Shown here piece after piece: positions 10,835 through 11,367 of a stretch of DNA of 11,367 nucleotides. Position numbers and translations under genes: made by a program. This stretch comes from Candidatus Woesearchaeota archaeon. Lineage in GTDB: Archaea; Nanobdellota; Nanobdellia; Woesearchaeales; GCA-2686295. The notes beneath the pieces were generated by a model. The model searched no databases. It saw nothing but the letters and a program-made list of their open reading frames with translations, and was not told the DNA's origin. Within the stretch, counting starts at the first letter, position 1; each line of letters opens with the position of its first letter. Location: NCBI GenBank assembly GCA_002686295.1, contig NZBB01000014.1, forward strand, positions 1 through 11,367. The letters are read 5' to 3'.

Positions 10835-11367
10835 TAATAATAGGTGGAGGTGCAGCCGGAATGACTGCAGGTTTATATTTGGGAAGAAAAAACTTGAAAA
10901 CACTAATAATAAGCATGGATGTTGGTGGACAGACAGCAATCCCTAATAAGATAGAGAATTATCCAGGATTTGATGAAGTGAATGGATTAGAATTAATGAC
11001 TAAGTTCCAAACACAAGCTATGAAATGGGGTTCGGAGATGATAACAGGGAAAGTTGTTAAGATAGAAAAGAAGAAAAACTATGCTTTCAAAACAAAAGTA
11101 ACTTCTGGAGAAGAATATGAGTCAAGAGCTTTAATACTTGCATTCGGAAAAACACCTATAAGCTTAGGCATACCTGGAGAGGAAAAATTCATTGGAAGAG
11201 GAGTTTCAACATGTGTTACTTGTGATGCACCTTTATACAAAGGAAAAACAGTTGCAGTAATTGGGGGAGGAAATTCTGCTTTAGGTGGTGCAAGAGAATT
11301 AGCTGAGTTAGCAAAAAAAGTATACTTAATACATAGGAGAGATGAATTTAGAGGAGATGAAATTGAA
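10822..11367 (+). CDS. trxB: Thioredoxin reductase, 3'-truncated by the window edge
   Basis: 182 residues are visible of about 300-320 expected. It is a low-molecular-weight flavoenzyme that passes electrons from a nicotinamide cofactor via FAD and a redox disulfide to thioredoxin-like proteins. The FAD site is IIGGGAAGMTAGLYL (6-20), followed by GGQ (35-37) and ENYPGF (45-50). The redox pair is Cys131 and Cys134 in CVTCDAP, where CATCDG-type motifs are usual. The second dinucleotide site is GGGNSALGGARELA (148-161), followed by HRRDEFR (171-177), whose paired arginines favour NADPH. The usual ATG stretch before the second domain reads AFG here. The start overlaps the glutamate dehydrogenase gene by 13 bases and is supported by AGGTGAAG (10810-10817) just upstream. 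A general Trx-like flavoprotein is the alternative. Confidence 0.93.
   Translation, partial: MYDVIIIGGGAAGMTAGLYLGRKNLKTLIISMDVGGQTAIPNKIENYPGFDEVNGLELMTKFQTQAMKWGSEMITGKVVKIEKKKNYAFKTKVTSGEEYESRALILAFGKTPISLGIPGEEKFIGRGVSTCVTCDAPLYKGKTVAVIGGGNSALGGARELAELAKKVYLIHRRDEFRGDEIE

Noticed and set aside
1..11367. tRNA, rRNA, CRISPR arrays, transposases and integration sites
   Set aside because: The gaps are all under 150 bases and show no cloverleaf, repeat-spacer pattern or terminal inverted repeats; all sizeable frames have other explanations.

Overview
The window is most likely chromosomal DNA from an AT-rich archaeon. Four information-processing genes are archaeal in type: aIF1A, uS7, aIF2 gamma and a Dph2-family diphthamide enzyme. 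Most promoters look archaeal too, with a TATA box about 26 bases before a predicted transcript start that falls on or within a few bases of the start codon. Short genes, several small uncharacterised membrane proteins, a bacterial-type LspA and a reduced Dph2 suggest a DPANN lineage such as Woesearchaeota or Pacearchaeota. That placement is inference; no 16S gene or other firm marker is present.

Layout. Positions 1-1098 (minus strand) hold a fused nucleotidyltransferase/APS-kinase gene followed by a small membrane protein that runs off the window. Positions 1231-2800 (plus) form a tight three-gene operon: a two-helix membrane protein, a small acidic coiled-coil protein and lspA. It meets the aIF1A gene (minus, 2797-3132) tail to tail with overlapping ends. 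Positions 3206-4769 (plus) carry an RDD-family membrane protein, the membrane protease gene sppA and a 61-residue zinc-ribbon protein. Positions 4797-6707 (minus) encode an amino-acid permease fused to a SAM-dependent methyltransferase. A divergent regulatory region of 146 bases, with a tandem repeat and a palindrome, separates it from a shortened dph2 (plus, 6854-7510). The uS7 gene (minus, 7552-8145) and the aIF2 gamma gene (plus, 8248-9501) diverge from a shared promoter region. Positions 9578-11367 (plus) hold glutamate dehydrogenase overlapping thioredoxin reductase, which runs off the end.

Themes. (1) Translation: aIF1A, aIF2 gamma, uS7 and a Dph2-type enzyme that would act on elongation factor 2. 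(2) Envelope protein processing: LspA and SppA lie in neighbouring operons, an unusual pairing because LspA is a bacterial hallmark. (3) Redox and nitrogen: glutamate dehydrogenase and thioredoxin reductase appear translationally coupled. (4) Two unusual fusions. First genes of transcription units look leaderless, while internal genes and three first genes with short leaders carry Shine-Dalgarno sequences, so both initiation modes seem to be in use.

No RNA gene, CRISPR array, insertion sequence or phage gene was seen. No intergenic gap exceeds 150 bases. I did not find a clearly new multi-gene system. The best leads are the permease-methyltransferase fusion with its flanking palindromes, the Dph2 lacking domain 1, and the short nucleotidyltransferase/APS-kinase fusion.
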